Assembly (NCBI GenBank): GCA_016717345.1 | Contig: JADKFR010000002.1 | Span: 186,001-250,000, forward strand | Origin: Propionibacteriaceae bacterium | Lineage (GTDB): Bacteria; Actinomycetota; Actinomycetes; Propionibacteriales; Propionibacteriaceae | Direction: 5' to 3' | DNA length: 64,000 nt | In this document: piece after piece, positions 25,764-35,621 of the stretch | Layout: each line of letters opens with the position of its first letter | Position numbering within the stretch: position 1 is the first letter of the stretch | Translations under genes and position numbers: made by a program | Notes under the pieces: model-generated | Databases searched by the model: none | What the model was told of the DNA's origin: nothing | What the model saw: only the letters and a program-made list of their open reading frames with translations

Positions 25764-26222
25764 ATGACTCGTTGCGTCCCCACGCAAGCCGTCGCCACGG
25801 TCTCGTTCTCGTCACGGCGGTGGCGACGTTGGGTGGCGCCAGCGCTGCTGCCCCTTCTGCTGGTTGCCTGTTCGGGAGGCCCGATGTCCCCATCCTCGTC
25901 CGCGGCATCCTCGTCCCGCCCGCCGTTCCAGACCATGCCGGCTCCTCCGTCCGCTGCGACGGGCGCTCCGGCGGAGATCTCAGCCGCCCGCTGGCAGGCA
26001 ATCCTCGACGACCTCGCCGGCCGGGGTGTCACCACAGTCGCCCTCACGATCGACGTGGCAGAACGCGTGACCTGGCCCAGCTCTGCCCTGGGCTGCCCGA
26101 GTCCTGGGAAGAGCTACACCCAGGCGCTCACTGAGGGCATGCGGGTTGTCGTGGTCGCCGGCGATCGCCACTTCGACTACCGGTTCGGGCGCGGGGACTC
26201 TCCGAAGCTGTGTGAGCGCTAG
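25764..26222 (+). CDS. Small lipoprotein of unknown function
   Basis: This 152-residue protein has a long basic N-terminus, a hydrophobic core (WVAPALLPLLLVACSGG) ending in a lipobox cysteine, a Ser/Pro-rich linker and a compact C-terminal domain. The end of that domain (WPSSALGCPSPGKSYTQALTEGMRVVVVAGDRHFDYRF) resembles small extracytoplasmic domains with a conserved xLGCPxPG and TPGxxVV pattern, whose function is not known to me. The ATG is preceded by GAAGGAGGAGC. The 3' end overlaps the convergent subtilase gene by four bases. Confidence 0.75.
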   Translation: MTRCVPTQAVATVSFSSRRWRRWVAPALLPLLLVACSGGPMSPSSSAASSSRPPFQTMPAPPSAATGAPAEISAARWQAILDDLAGRGVTTVALTIDVAERVTWPSSALGCPSPGKSYTQALTEGMRVVVVAGDRHFDYRFGRGDSPKLCER

Positions 26223-29200
26223 CGTCCGCTGACCAGGATCGACTCCCGCGCCCCGGACTGGTTGTCCAGCGCCACCACCATGATCCCCAGCGGCTTCTGC
26301 TCGGAGTACTTCGAAGGGTCGAGGACGACCGTGACCGTCTCGAACCTATTCGGCGCGACAGTGACGTAGTCGCCGTCCACGATTGCCTTCGCCCACGGGT
26401 TGTAGGTGGCGGTCCCGGGCATCTCGTCCCAGCCGGGGCCGGTGACCTCGTAGCCGGCCGCCGAGTAGCCGAAGGTCCCGGCAGCGGCGCTCAGCCCCAG
26501 CGTGCTGGCGTCCACGGGAAGGAGCATGGTGCTGCTGTCGGTGGGCGCGACGGCCTGGTAGCCCGCGGGTGTCACGTCCCCCGAAGCCGGGTCATACACA
26601 AAGACCTCAGTCACTCCGTCCGCCGCCCCGTCCCGGATCGCACCGGAATCACCGCTGAACAGGATCAGATCGGGATCCCCGTCGTTGTTGTTGTCGATGT
26701 TGATGTCAAACTCGCGGCTGGCCGCGTTCGACCACCGTGAGTAGGTGTTCACGGCGAACACCAATTGCTGGTCGGTGTCCGAGGTGGCGAACGACTGGAC
26801 GCCCACCGCCCGCAGATCGTAGCCGCCGCTGGACCCGCGAACATCCCTGGCGTCCGACAGCCCCCAGGTGTAGAAGTCGGCGGCACCGGCAAGCGTGGCG
26901 CGCACGTTGGTCAGCCGCAGGTTCGTTGATCCCGGCGTGCCGGGTTTGCCCGCCTGGTTGACCGCGAAGCTCAGCCTGCTCGTCCCGCCAGCGGTCAGTC
27001 CCACGTTCGACTGCGCCCGTGGCACCAGCAGGTAAGGAACCCGCAACACCCCGGAGGCGGACGTCGCCACGATGCTGCCCGATACCTCCTTGAGGTTGAA
27101 CTGATCGTCGCCACCGATCGAGGAGCCGACCGCGCTGACCGAGGCTTTCAAGGTGATCCGCACCCGCGCCTGCCCCCCGGGACGGACGGTGACCGAGCGG
27201 GCACTCAGCGAAACCGACGCCGGAAGCGATTGAGCGCTCGCCGACGAAGAAAGCTTGTACGTCACCGACCTGGTGCCGTGATTCGTGATCGTCAGGGTCC
27301 GGCTGCCGGCGAAGGCCACCTCCGGCTCGGCGAACCCGAAACTCAACGCTGCTTCCCGCATGTGGCCACTCGACGTGGCGAAGCTGTCGCCGGTCACCGT
27401 CACCTGGGTGGCCACCGCCTGGGCGGCGTCCACCAACCCGAGGCCCCCCAGCGCCGACTGCTGGCTGGGCACCTTGTCAGGATCCGCCGTGCTCGTGATT
27501 GCCGCCGACAGGTCCTGCGAGCTCCAGCCCGGGTGAGCCTGGACGGTGAGACAGGCGATTCCCGAGACGTGAGGAGCCGCCATCGAGGTCCCTGACATGA
27601 CCGCTGCGCCGTTGCCTGTCCCGATTCCCACAGAGGCGATCGAAACGCCGGGAGCTGCCACGTTCGGACTGATGGCGCTGTCACCGGTGCGCGGTCCGCT
27701 CGAGCTGAAGGAGGCGTAACCCTGGAAGCCGGGATTCGGCAATGAGCCGGCGGCCAAGCTGACGAGGTCACCGTCGCCGGCCGTCAGCTCGTCCGCGTCG
27801 GTCGCCAGAACGCCGAGAAACGGGATGGTCACGGTGTAGGGGACGCCGTCGTCGGGGTTGGAGGTGATCTCTCCCTCGCTGGGCGGGTAGCCGGACTCGG
27901 TGTTCACCATCAGCACGGCGGCCGCTCCGGCCTGCTGTCCGTAGATCGGCTTGGCGGCACGGGCGCAGGTCCCGCGGGTCACCACCGCGAGCTGGTTCTT
28001 CCCGGACTCGATCCCGGCGCTGAGGTAGGCGTCCGCGGAACAACCCAGCGACTCGTCCTCGCTGGTGCCGGCTTTGTCCTTGAGCACGACAAGCGTCAGC
28101 TGGTCCGAAGGAAGCGGCGCCCCGTTGGCGTTGCGGGCGGCGAGGGTCCGGCCCGCGAAGGTCAGGGTGGCGCCGGCGAAGGCCTGGGTGTCGTCCACGG
28201 CAGCGACCGCGATGACACCGTCGGCCACGCTGGGCGCGCCCACGAGGTAGGGGCTCGACCCGGCGTTGCCGGCGCTGGCCACCACGACGATGCCGGCGCC
28301 CACGGCGTTCGAGGCTGCGACGGCGACCGGGTCGTCAGCGGTGCCGAAGTCGGAGCCCAGCGACAGGTTGATGACATCCATGTCATGGTCCACGGCCCAG
28401 TCGATCGCCGCAGTGGTGACGTCCGTGCTGCCCGAACAACCGAACACCCGTAGCGCGTACAGGTCGGCTTGGGGGGCGACCCCCGGCCCGACCTTGAACG
28501 CCACCGAGGCGGTCGCGGCGTCGTAGGGTCCGGTGTAGGTCGTTCCGTCGGCCGTCACGCCACCCCCGGCCGCGGTCCCTGCCACGTGGCTTCCGTGTCC
28601 GTCGCAGTCGAGCGGATTGTTGTCCGGGTGCGCGACGAGCTTCGGCGAGCCAGCCGCTGCGTCCGCGTCGTAGTCGTCGCCGACGAAGTCGTAGCCGCCC
28701 TTGACGCGCGGGGATTGGGGGCCGAATTGCGCGGGGTCGATGCTGTCCTTGGCCGCCGCGAACGCCTCGGGAGTGCCGAGGCCACCAAAGTCGGCGTGGG
28801 TGTAGTCGATGCCGGTGTCGATGACCGCGATCTTCACGCCCTTTCCGGTGTAGCCCGTCTGCTGCCACACCTGGGGCACTCCGAGATAGGACAGCGAGGT
28901 CGCCGTGTCGATGGTCTGGATGCTCACCGCATGCACTCCGGCAACCCCGGGCAGTGCGGCGACGGAGTCGACCTGCTTGCTCGGCAGCGTGACCTGCAGT
29001 CCGTTGTAGGCCGACTGAACCTGCGACTCGACCTTTCCCCCTTTGCCCTGGATCGTCCGGGCGAGCGCGGCCTGATCTCGCCGCAGGTCCTGCTTGACCA
29101 CCGAGCGCTCCTCGGCTGACAGCCGTCGTCCCTGCTTGGCCTGAACGACGGCGACCGGATCACCGGTCAGCTGCACCATGACCCGAACCTTGCCGTCGGC

Positions 29201-29419
29201 GTCGACCGATCGCGGCCTGGTCCCGTCCTGCAGCACGCTGGTCGGCTCGGTCTTGGCAAAGCGGACGGCCTGGCCGGACGGCTCGGACGGCTCGGCGTGG
29301 GCGATGAGGACGGGACCCACCAGCACCAGCAGTCCGACGGTCGAGAGAACCCGCCGGTACCTGCGGAACCGCGTCCCCCACGTCAGATGCCCACGATTCC
29401 CCAGCTGCCGATCACCCAT
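26219..29419 (-). CDS. Secreted subtilisin-like serine protease (S8) with PA-type insert
   Basis: This 1066-residue protease has an N-terminal signal peptide (LSTVGLLVLVGPVLIAHAEP), an inhibitor-I9-like propeptide (VMVQLTGDPVAVVQAKQG ... VAGVHAVS) and a subtilase domain. The catalytic triad is D201 (AVIDTGIDYTHADF), H275 (DGHGSHVAGTAAGG) and S612 (MSGTSMAAPHVSGIA). A protease-associated insert lies between the His and Ser blocks (about residues 400-530, QQAGAAAVLMVNTESGYPP). C-terminal beta domains follow, with a fibronectin-like segment after about residue 680 and a region with DINIDNNNDGDPDLILFSG that looks calcium-binding. No LPxTG anchor is visible, so it is probably released. It is divergent from the MBL nuclease gene. 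It probably degrades extracellular protein. Confidence 0.92.
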   Translation of the reverse strand: MGDRQLGNRGHLTWGTRFRRYRRVLSTVGLLVLVGPVLIAHAEPSEPSGQAVRFAKTEPTSVLQDGTRPRSVDADGKVRVMVQLTGDPVAVVQAKQGRRLSAEERSVVKQDLRRDQAALARTIQGKGGKVESQVQSAYNGLQVTLPSKQVDSVAALPGVAGVHAVSIQTIDTATSLSYLGVPQVWQQTGYTGKGVKIAVIDTGIDYTHADFGGLGTPEAFAAAKDSIDPAQFGPQSPRVKGGYDFVGDDYDADAAAGSPKLVAHPDNNPLDCDGHGSHVAGTAAGGGVTADGTTYTGPYDAATASVAFKVGPGVAPQADLYALRVFGCSGSTDVTTAAIDWAVDHDMDVINLSLGSDFGTADDPVAVAASNAVGAGIVVVASAGNAGSSPYLVGAPSVADGVIAVAAVDDTQAFAGATLTFAGRTLAARNANGAPLPSDQLTLVVLKDKAGTSEDESLGCSADAYLSAGIESGKNQLAVVTRGTCARAAKPIYGQQAGAAAVLMVNTESGYPPSEGEITSNPDDGVPYTVTIPFLGVLATDADELTAGDGDLVSLAAGSLPNPGFQGYASFSSSGPRTGDSAISPNVAAPGVSIASVGIGTGNGAAVMSGTSMAAPHVSGIACLTVQAHPGWSSQDLSAAITSTADPDKVPSQQSALGGLGLVDAAQAVATQVTVTGDSFATSSGHMREAALSFGFAEPEVAFAGSRTLTITNHGTRSVTYKLSSSASAQSLPASVSLSARSVTVRPGGQARVRITLKASVSAVGSSIGGDDQFNLKEVSGSIVATSASGVLRVPYLLVPRAQSNVGLTAGGTSRLSFAVNQAGKPGTPGSTNLRLTNVRATLAGAADFYTWGLSDARDVRGSSGGYDLRAVGVQSFATSDTDQQLVFAVNTYSRWSNAASREFDINIDNNNDGDPDLILFSGDSGAIRDGAADGVTEVFVYDPASGDVTPAGYQAVAPTDSSTMLLPVDASTLGLSAAAGTFGYSAAGYEVTGPGWDEMPGTATYNPWAKAIVDGDYVTVAPNRFETVTVVLDPSKYSEQKPLGIMVVALDNQSGARESILVSGR

Positions 29420-29507
29420 GGCGCCGAGGTTAGGGCTGACAGCGCTCCCGCGCCAGCCGGTCCGCGTTTCCGTCGCCGAAGGCCCGAAATGGGGCCACAG
29501 TTGAACC

Positions 29508-30894
29508 ATGGCGAAACGAACCACTCTCACCTTCCTCGGTGCTGCCGGAACGGTCACCGGTTCGAAATTCCTGGTGCAGTCGGGCGACCGGGCGATCCTG
29601 ATCGAAGCCGGCATGTTCCAGGGCGAGAAGGAACTGCGCGACCTCAACTGGGCCGAGTTCCCCGTCCCGCCCGAGCGGATCACCGACGTCCTGATCACCC
29701 ACGCCCACATGGACCACGTCGGCTACCTTCCGGTTCTGGTCCGTCAGGGATTCGCCGGGACGGTGTGGGCCACGCCGGCCACGATCCGACTGTCCGAGAT
29801 CGTGCTGCGGGACGCCGGGTACCTCAACGAGCGCGACGCCGAGCACGCGAATGACCGCGGCTACTCCCGGCACACCCCGGCGCTCCCGCTCTACGACAGC
29901 GCCGACGTCGAGCGGACCCTGCCGCTGTTCTCCCCCATCGACTACGACACCGAGCTCGACCTGGGTGAGGACATCGTGGCGCGCTACGTCCGCGCCGGGC
30001 ACATCCTGGGCTCGGCCAGCATCCACCTGCGCGTCGGCGGCCGCTCGATCCTGGTGTCCGGTGATGTCGGACGCCACGACCACCCCGTCCTGCGGTCTCG
30101 GGACACCCCACCCGGCGCGACGACGGTCCTGATCGAGTCGACCTACGGCGACCGCGAGCACCCCCGAGCCGGAGGGACCCGGCCACGAGGCCCTGGCCGA
30201 CCTGATCCGGCGGACGGTGAAGCGCGGCGGCTCCGTCCTCGTGCCGGCCTTCGCCGTCGATCGCACCGAGGTGGTGCTGAAGACGCTGACGGAGATGCAG
30301 GCCGACGGACGGATCCCGCAGGTCCCGATCTTCGTGAACTCCCCGATGGCGCTGGCGGCCCTGGCCGTCTACCGCGACCCGGCCTTCCGCGACGAACTGC
30401 GGCCCGACCTCGACCCCGAGCACTTCGTCGACCTGCCGAACCTGCGGGAGGTCCACACGACCGAGGAATCGATGAAGCTGAACACCCCGAAGGTGCCCTG
30501 CCTCATCATCTCCTCCTCCGGCATGGCCACCGGCGGACGGGTGCTGCACCATCTGGAGCACATGCTCCCGGACCACCGGCATGCGGTGGTGCTGGTGGGC
30601 TACCAGGCGGTGGGGACGCGTGGCCGCGCGCTCATCGAGGGGGTCGGCCAGCTCAAGATGCACGGCCGGTACGTCCCGGTGCGGGCCGAGGTGATGCAGG
30701 ACAACGAGTTCTCGGTGCATGGGGACCGCTCCGACCTGCTCGACTGGCTCGCCGCGCTCACCCCACCACCGACGACGGTGTTCACCGTCCATGGCAATGC
30801 CGACGTGGCGGCCTCGTTCGGACGGCGGATCAGCGAGCAACTGGGCTGCCTGAGCATCGTGCCCACGTTGGGTGAGACGGTCCGGATCGACTGA
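29508..30894 (+). pseudogene. MBL-fold/beta-CASP RNA-processing nuclease, one-base frameshift
   Basis: The first part carries the metallo-beta-lactamase zinc motif HAHMDHVGYLP and ILGSASIHL, and runs in frame to LIESTYGDREHP. Homology then continues in the next frame as PGHEALADLIRRTVKRGGS, then SVLVPAFAVDRTEVVL, the beta-CASP motif SSSGMATGGRVLHHLEH and VGYQAVGTRGRAL. Removing one C from the CCCCC run at 30161-30165 restores a 461-residue protein of normal family length with every motif intact. Family members cleave RNA (archaeal CPSF and bacterial YSH1-like). As with crtI, the extra base lies in a homopolymer, so an error is as likely as a real lesion. It is convergent with the D-lactate dehydrogenase gene. 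Confidence 0.85.
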
Positions 30895-30912
30895 CCCGCT
30901 CACCACGCACGT

Positions 30913-30964
30913 GCGCCCCGTTGGGGACGTCCCACCCATCAGGGCGGGGTCACCAACGGGGCGC
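30913..30964. terminator. Inverted repeat between convergent genes
   Basis: A perfect 12-bp inverted repeat (GCGCCCCGTTGG and CCAACGGGGCGC) flanks a 28-base loop that can itself pair further. It sits between the stop codons of the MBL nuclease and the D-lactate dehydrogenase genes and could terminate transcription from both sides. No T-run follows, so classical intrinsic termination is not assured. Confidence 0.5.
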
Positions 30965-30975
30965 CGCGTGCTCGG

Positions 30976-33801
30976 TCAGTGACCGGCGACCTGCTCGGCG
31001 AGCAGTTCCACCACGTGCCGATAGGGCTTGCCGGTCGCCCGGGTCATCCCCAGTTCGCAGGTGCGGTTGCAGCTGGCGTGGGCGGTGGCGTCGAGCCGTT
31101 CCACCTCGGCCGCCTCCGGACGGGTGGCCGCGTAGGTGAGCTCCGGGTGGAGCATCCCGCGATCGCCCGCGAAGGCACAGCACCCGGTGTCGAGCGGCAC
31201 GTTCACCTGCTCGGCCACCGCACCCGCCACCGTCACCAGATCCGGGTTCAACCCCATGATCGTCGACGAGCAGGTGGCGTGGATCGTGACCGAATCCAGC
31301 TTCTTGTACTCCCCCAGCGTCGGCAGGATGTGCCGGGCGACGAAGGCCACCGAATCGATGACCTCGACGTGCAGGTCGGGGTCGGTCTCGATCATGTGCT
31401 TGAAGCCCTCGGTGCACGACGAGGCGTCGCAGACCACCGGCAACCGTCCGTTGTCGGTCGCCTTCCGGATCACCGGGAGCACCTTGGCCTTCATGGCTTC
31501 GTAGCCGGACGGGATCCCCTTGGACGACCACGGCGTGCCGCAGCACATCGACTCGATCTCCGGCGGCACCAGCAACGTGATCCCGGCCTTGGCGCACAAC
31601 TCCTCGAAGTGCACCTGCACGCCCGGCCCCTCCAGCGGACCGAACATCACGTTGACGCACGCCGGCAGGTACACCGCCGACACCTCACCACTGGGACGGG
31701 GACGCCTCCGCGGCTTACCGCCGCCGGGCAACTCCGACGACAACAGCGGGATGGTGTCCTCGCTCATGATCGAACGGGCGACCTTGTTGGCCCCGATGAT
31801 GACCGGGTCCAGCACGTCGGGCAACGCGTCGACCACCGTCATGGCCGTCGAGGCGATGGCGGTTGTCGCCTTCCAGTGCTTGGACGCCGTGGTCCAGACG
31901 GCCGCAGCCGGCTTGGGCACCATCTCGCGCCGCAGCTTCTTCACCAGCAGGCCGGTGTTGATCAGCACGGGACAGGCCGTCCCGCACATCCCGTCCACCG
32001 CGCAGGTGTGCACGCCGTCGTACTCGTAGGCGTCCTCGAGGCGCTCGGCCAGAGCCGTGTCACCGGCCAGTTCGGCGGTGCGGATCTCGCGACGGATCGC
32101 GATCCGCTGCCGCGGGGTCAGCGTCAGGTTGCGGGACGGACAGACCGGCTCGCAGTACCCGCATTCGACGCACCGGTCGACTTCGGCCTCGATGGACGGC
32201 GGCAGCTTGATGTGCTTGAGGTGAGCCTCGGCGTCATCAGTGATGATGACCCCGGGGTTCAGCAGGCCGGTCGGGTCGAAGAGCGCCTTCACCTGGCACA
32301 TCACGTCGTACAGCTCGTCGCCGTACTGCCGCCGCACGAAGGGCGCCATCACCCGTCCGGTGCCGTGTTCGGCCTTCAGGGAGCCCTTGTTGGCCAGCAC
32401 CAGCTCGACCATCGCCTCGGTGAAATCGACGTACCGCTTCATCTGCTCGTCGGACTCGAACCGGTCGGTGAGCATGAAGTGGATGTTGCCGTCCTTGGCG
32501 TGGCCGAAGATCACCGAGTCGGCGTAGGCGTACTCGTCGAACAGCACGGCCAGCTCGGCGCAGGTGTCGGCCAGCGAGGCAACGGGCACCACGACGTCCT
32601 CGAGCAGGGCGGTGGTACCGCTCTTCCGGGCGCCGGCGACCGAGGTGTAGAGGCCCTTGCGCAACTTCCACAGTTCGGCGCGGACGGTGGCGTCCTCGCT
32701 GAGGACGACCGGGCCGACCGGCAGCCCGTCCAGGGTCGGACGGGCGCCCGCGCTGAGGGCGTCGAGTTCGGCGCGCGAGGTGGCCTGGTACTCCACGAGC
32801 AGGGCAGCCTGCTGGTGGACGCTGAGCGCCTTGATCATGGCCGGGCTGTCCGGGAACGCCTGGCCGACCCGCAGGGAGGTCGCGTCCATCAATTCCAGGG
32901 TGGCTGCGCCGGTGGCGACGAGTTCGGGCAGGGCCCGGTTGGCGGCGTACAGGTCGTCGAAGACCAGCAGTGCCGAGTTCGCGAACGTCCGCAGCGGGAT
33001 CGTCCGGAAGGTGGCGGACGCGACGAAAGCCAGGGTGCCCTCGCTGCCCACGATCAGATGGGTGAGGATCTCGGCCGGCGTCGCGTAGTCGACGAGGGAG
33101 TTGATGCCGTAGCCCATCGTGTTCTTCATCGAGAACTGCTGGGCGATGGTGGCCACCGAGGCCGGGTTCGAGATCACCCGCTGGCGCAGCCTGAGCAGAC
33201 CCTCGTAGAGCGCCGGTTCGAGGGCGCGCAGCTTCTCGTCCGCGTCCCGGGCACCGGTGTCGATGATGGTGCCCGACGGCAGCACCGCGACGATCGATTC
33301 CAGGGTCCGGTAGCTGTTCTCCACGGTCCCGCAGGCCATCCCGGAGGAGTTGTTGGCCACCACGCCGCCGATCGTGCAGGCGGCTTCGCTGGCCGGGTCC
33401 GGACCGAACTTGCGTCCGTAGGGGGCGAGGTGGGCGTTCAGCTTCTTCACCGTGATGCCGGGGCCGACCCGGACGCGCGCGCCGGCGTCCAGCACCTCGA
33501 CGTCGGTGAAGTACCGCCGGACGTCCGCCAGCACCTGGTCGGTGCCGCACTGGCCGGACAGGCTCGTCCCACCGGAACGGAAGGTCAGGCCGATGCCCGC
33601 ACCGGCGGTGGCCCGCAACAGCCGGGCCACCTCGTCGGCGGTCCTGGGGGCGACGATGGCCGTCGGCAGCAGCAGGAAGTGGGACGCGTCGTGCGCCAGG
33701 GCGCGACGGTCCAGCTCCGCCATCCGAATCTGCTCCGGGTCACCCACGCACCCTGCGAGCAGGGTGGTGAGCGACTCCGGGGAGGTGATGGTGGTCGTCA
33801 C
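30976..33801 (-). CDS. dld: FAD- and Fe-S-containing D-lactate dehydrogenase (Dld-like)
   Basis: This 941-residue enzyme has an N-terminal FAD-binding type 4 oxidase domain (LTFRSGGTSLSGQ, ACTIGGVVANNSSGM), an FAD-linked C-terminal oxidase domain ending GLLNPGVII, two 4Fe-4S clusters (CVECGYCEPVCP near residue 545 and CAVDGMCGTACP near 600), and CCG-type domains (MCCGTPWSSKG, TGCCAFAGDRG). It oxidises D-lactate (or glycolate) to pyruvate and passes electrons to quinone. The GTG chosen forms a four-base overlap with the lctP stop; a GTG three codons upstream is the alternative. The lactate permease immediately upstream and a GntR regulator beyond it make lactate the likely substrate. Confidence 0.9.
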   Translation of the reverse strand: MTTTITSPESLTTLLAGCVGDPEQIRMAELDRRALAHDASHFLLLPTAIVAPRTADEVARLLRATAGAGIGLTFRSGGTSLSGQCGTDQVLADVRRYFTDVEVLDAGARVRVGPGITVKKLNAHLAPYGRKFGPDPASEAACTIGGVVANNSSGMACGTVENSYRTLESIVAVLPSGTIIDTGARDADEKLRALEPALYEGLLRLRQRVISNPASVATIAQQFSMKNTMGYGINSLVDYATPAEILTHLIVGSEGTLAFVASATFRTIPLRTFANSALLVFDDLYAANRALPELVATGAATLELMDATSLRVGQAFPDSPAMIKALSVHQQAALLVEYQATSRAELDALSAGARPTLDGLPVGPVVLSEDATVRAELWKLRKGLYTSVAGARKSGTTALLEDVVVPVASLADTCAELAVLFDEYAYADSVIFGHAKDGNIHFMLTDRFESDEQMKRYVDFTEAMVELVLANKGSLKAEHGTGRVMAPFVRRQYGDELYDVMCQVKALFDPTGLLNPGVIITDDAEAHLKHIKLPPSIEAEVDRCVECGYCEPVCPSRNLTLTPRQRIAIRREIRTAELAGDTALAERLEDAYEYDGVHTCAVDGMCGTACPVLINTGLLVKKLRREMVPKPAAAVWTTASKHWKATTAIASTAMTVVDALPDVLDPVIIGANKVARSIMSEDTIPLLSSELPGGGKPRRRPRPSGEVSAVYLPACVNVMFGPLEGPGVQVHFEELCAKAGITLLVPPEIESMCCGTPWSSKGIPSGYEAMKAKVLPVIRKATDNGRLPVVCDASSCTEGFKHMIETDPDLHVEVIDSVAFVARHILPTLGEYKKLDSVTIHATCSSTIMGLNPDLVTVAGAVAEQVNVPLDTGCCAFAGDRGMLHPELTYAATRPEAAEVERLDATAHASCNRTCELGMTRATGKPYRHVVELLAEQVAGH

Positions 33802-35504
33802 TTGGCCCACACCACTTCAGGAACCATCCAGGACAGCGGCCCGGCCTGGAGCACGACAAGGATGGTGAAGTACGCCAGCAGGGCGAGGCTCCAGAGCACG
33901 ACCTTGCGGAAGATGTCGCCTTCCTTGTTCACCATGGAGACCGCGGCGGCGGCGACCGCCAGGTTCTGCGGCGAGATCATCTTGCCCATCACGCCGCCGG
34001 AGGAGTTGGACGAGGCCATCAGCACCGGGCTGAGTCCCGCCGACTCGGCGGCGGTCACCTGCAGCAGGCCGAACAGCGAGTTCGCCGAGGTGTCCGAGCC
34101 GGTGATGGCGACCCCGACCCAGCCGATGACCGGTGACATCACCGCGAACAGCGCGCCGACGGCTGCCAGGGCAGAGCCCAGGCTCGCGGTCTGGCCGGAC
34201 AGGTTCATCACGTAGGCCAGGGCCAGCACCGACAGCACGGTGACAATGGTGAAGCGCAGTTGCTTCAGCGTCGCGCCGTAGGCGCGGACGGCGTCCATGG
34301 GCTTGATCTTGTAGACGATGGCGGTGATGATGCCCGACAGCAGCAGCAGGGTGCCGGTGGCGCGCAGGTGATCGAGGGTGAAGATCGTGGTGGTCACCGG
34401 GTTGCCGGCCGCGTTCACGATCATCGAGGAGGCCTTGCCGTCCGCCCCGAGGAAAGCCAGCCCCGGCCAGGGGAACTTGATCTGGCCGATGCCGAGCAGC
34501 CAGGCCTTGACAGCCGGGATCTGGCTGATCGAGAAGACGATCACGATGATGGCGTACGGAGCGATGGCGCCCCAGATCCGCGCGCCGCCGGTCGCGGTGA
34601 TGTTCGGGTAGTGGGCGAGCTTGCCGCTGACGACGACGTGCTCTTCGTCGTCGAACTTGGCCGAGTGGTCCAGGGGCAGCGGGTTGGCGGGCTTCCAGAA
34701 CCGCAGCATGACGAGCACGACCGCGATGGTCGCCAGCGAGGCCACCACGTCGGTGATCTCGACCGTGATGAAGTTCGAGGTGACGAACTGGGCCACGCCG
34801 AAGACGGCGCCGGCGACCAGGGCCACCGGCCAGGTCTGCTTGACACCGCGCATCCCGTCCACCAGGAAGACCAGCACCAACGGCACGATGAACGCGACGA
34901 AGGGGGTCTGGCGACCGGCCATCGAGGACAGCACGTGGATGTCGATGTGGGTGACGCTGGCCAGCGCGATGATCGGGGCGCCCATGGCGCCGAACGCGAC
35001 CGGAGCGGTGTTGGCCAGCAGTGACACGATGGCGGACTTCATGGGCTTCATGCCCGCGGCCATCAGCATGGCTGCCGAGATCGCCACCGGGGCGCCGAAG
35101 CCGGCCAGCGACTCCATCAGGGCACCGAAGCAGAACGCGATCAGGATCGACAGGATGCGCTGGTCATCGGAGACGGAACGGATGAGCGAACCGAGGGACT
35201 CGAACCAGCCCGTGATGACCGAGAGTTGGTAGACCCAGATGGCGTTCAGCAGGATCCACATGATGGGGAAGGCGCCGTAGAAGGCACCCTCCGCCGTGGC
35301 GCTGAGGGCCATCATGGTGGGCATCCCCCACCCGATGATGGCGATCAGGATGGCGGTTCCCAGGCCGATGAGGGACGCCATCCAGGCCTTCATCTTGAAG
35401 ACGCCCAGAAGGATGAACAGCAGAACCAGGGGCACGGCGGCCAGGAGGGCCGAGAGTGCGAGGCTTCCCGCAATGGGTGCAGCCTGTTGAGTGAACACGG
35501 GCAC
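33798..35504 (-). CDS. lctP: L-/D-lactate permease
   Basis: This 568-residue polytopic protein of the LctP family has about 13-14 membrane helices. Conserved stretches include ALMESLAGFGAPVAISAAML, SLLANTAPVAFGAMGAPI and GVAITGSDTSANSLFG. LctP proteins import lactate with protons. The GTG chosen is preceded by GAGGAGATCT; the longer upstream frame runs antisense through the regulator gene. It is the first gene of the lactate operon, with dld overlapping its 3' end. Expression is probably controlled by the divergent GntR regulator through an operator over its -10. Confidence 0.92.
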   Translation of the reverse strand: MPVFTQQAAPIAGSLALSALLAAVPLVLLFILLGVFKMKAWMASLIGLGTAILIAIIGWGMPTMMALSATAEGAFYGAFPIMWILLNAIWVYQLSVITGWFESLGSLIRSVSDDQRILSILIAFCFGALMESLAGFGAPVAISAAMLMAAGMKPMKSAIVSLLANTAPVAFGAMGAPIIALASVTHIDIHVLSSMAGRQTPFVAFIVPLVLVFLVDGMRGVKQTWPVALVAGAVFGVAQFVTSNFITVEITDVVASLATIAVVLVMLRFWKPANPLPLDHSAKFDDEEHVVVSGKLAHYPNITATGGARIWGAIAPYAIIVIVFSISQIPAVKAWLLGIGQIKFPWPGLAFLGADGKASSMIVNAAGNPVTTTIFTLDHLRATGTLLLLSGIITAIVYKIKPMDAVRAYGATLKQLRFTIVTVLSVLALAYVMNLSGQTASLGSALAAVGALFAVMSPVIGWVGVAITGSDTSANSLFGLLQVTAAESAGLSPVLMASSNSSGGVMGKMISPQNLAVAAAAVSMVNKEGDIFRKVVLWSLALLAYFTILVVLQAGPLSWMVPEVVWAK

Positions 35505-35539
35505 AGAGATCTCCTCGCTGAGATTGACCGACAAGTAGG

Positions 35540-35568
35540 ATTGTCCGACAAGTTGACTCACATGGCAA
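35540..35568 (-). promoter_or_regulatory. lctP promoter with FadR-type GntR operator
   Basis: On the minus strand a -35 TTGCCA (35563-35568) and -10 GACAAT (35540-35545) are 17 bp apart. Over the -10 lies TTGTCCGACAA (35541-35551), a perfect inverted repeat that matches the FadR/FCD GntR consensus TNGTNNNACNA exactly. A second half-copy, CCGACAAGT, lies at 35528-35536. The divergent GntR protein is the obvious binder. Confidence 0.65.
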
Positions 35569-35621
35569 GTCATCTGGTTGAACTTGACGCTAGAATCCGC
35601 AGCACTGGCAATGGAGGCAGC

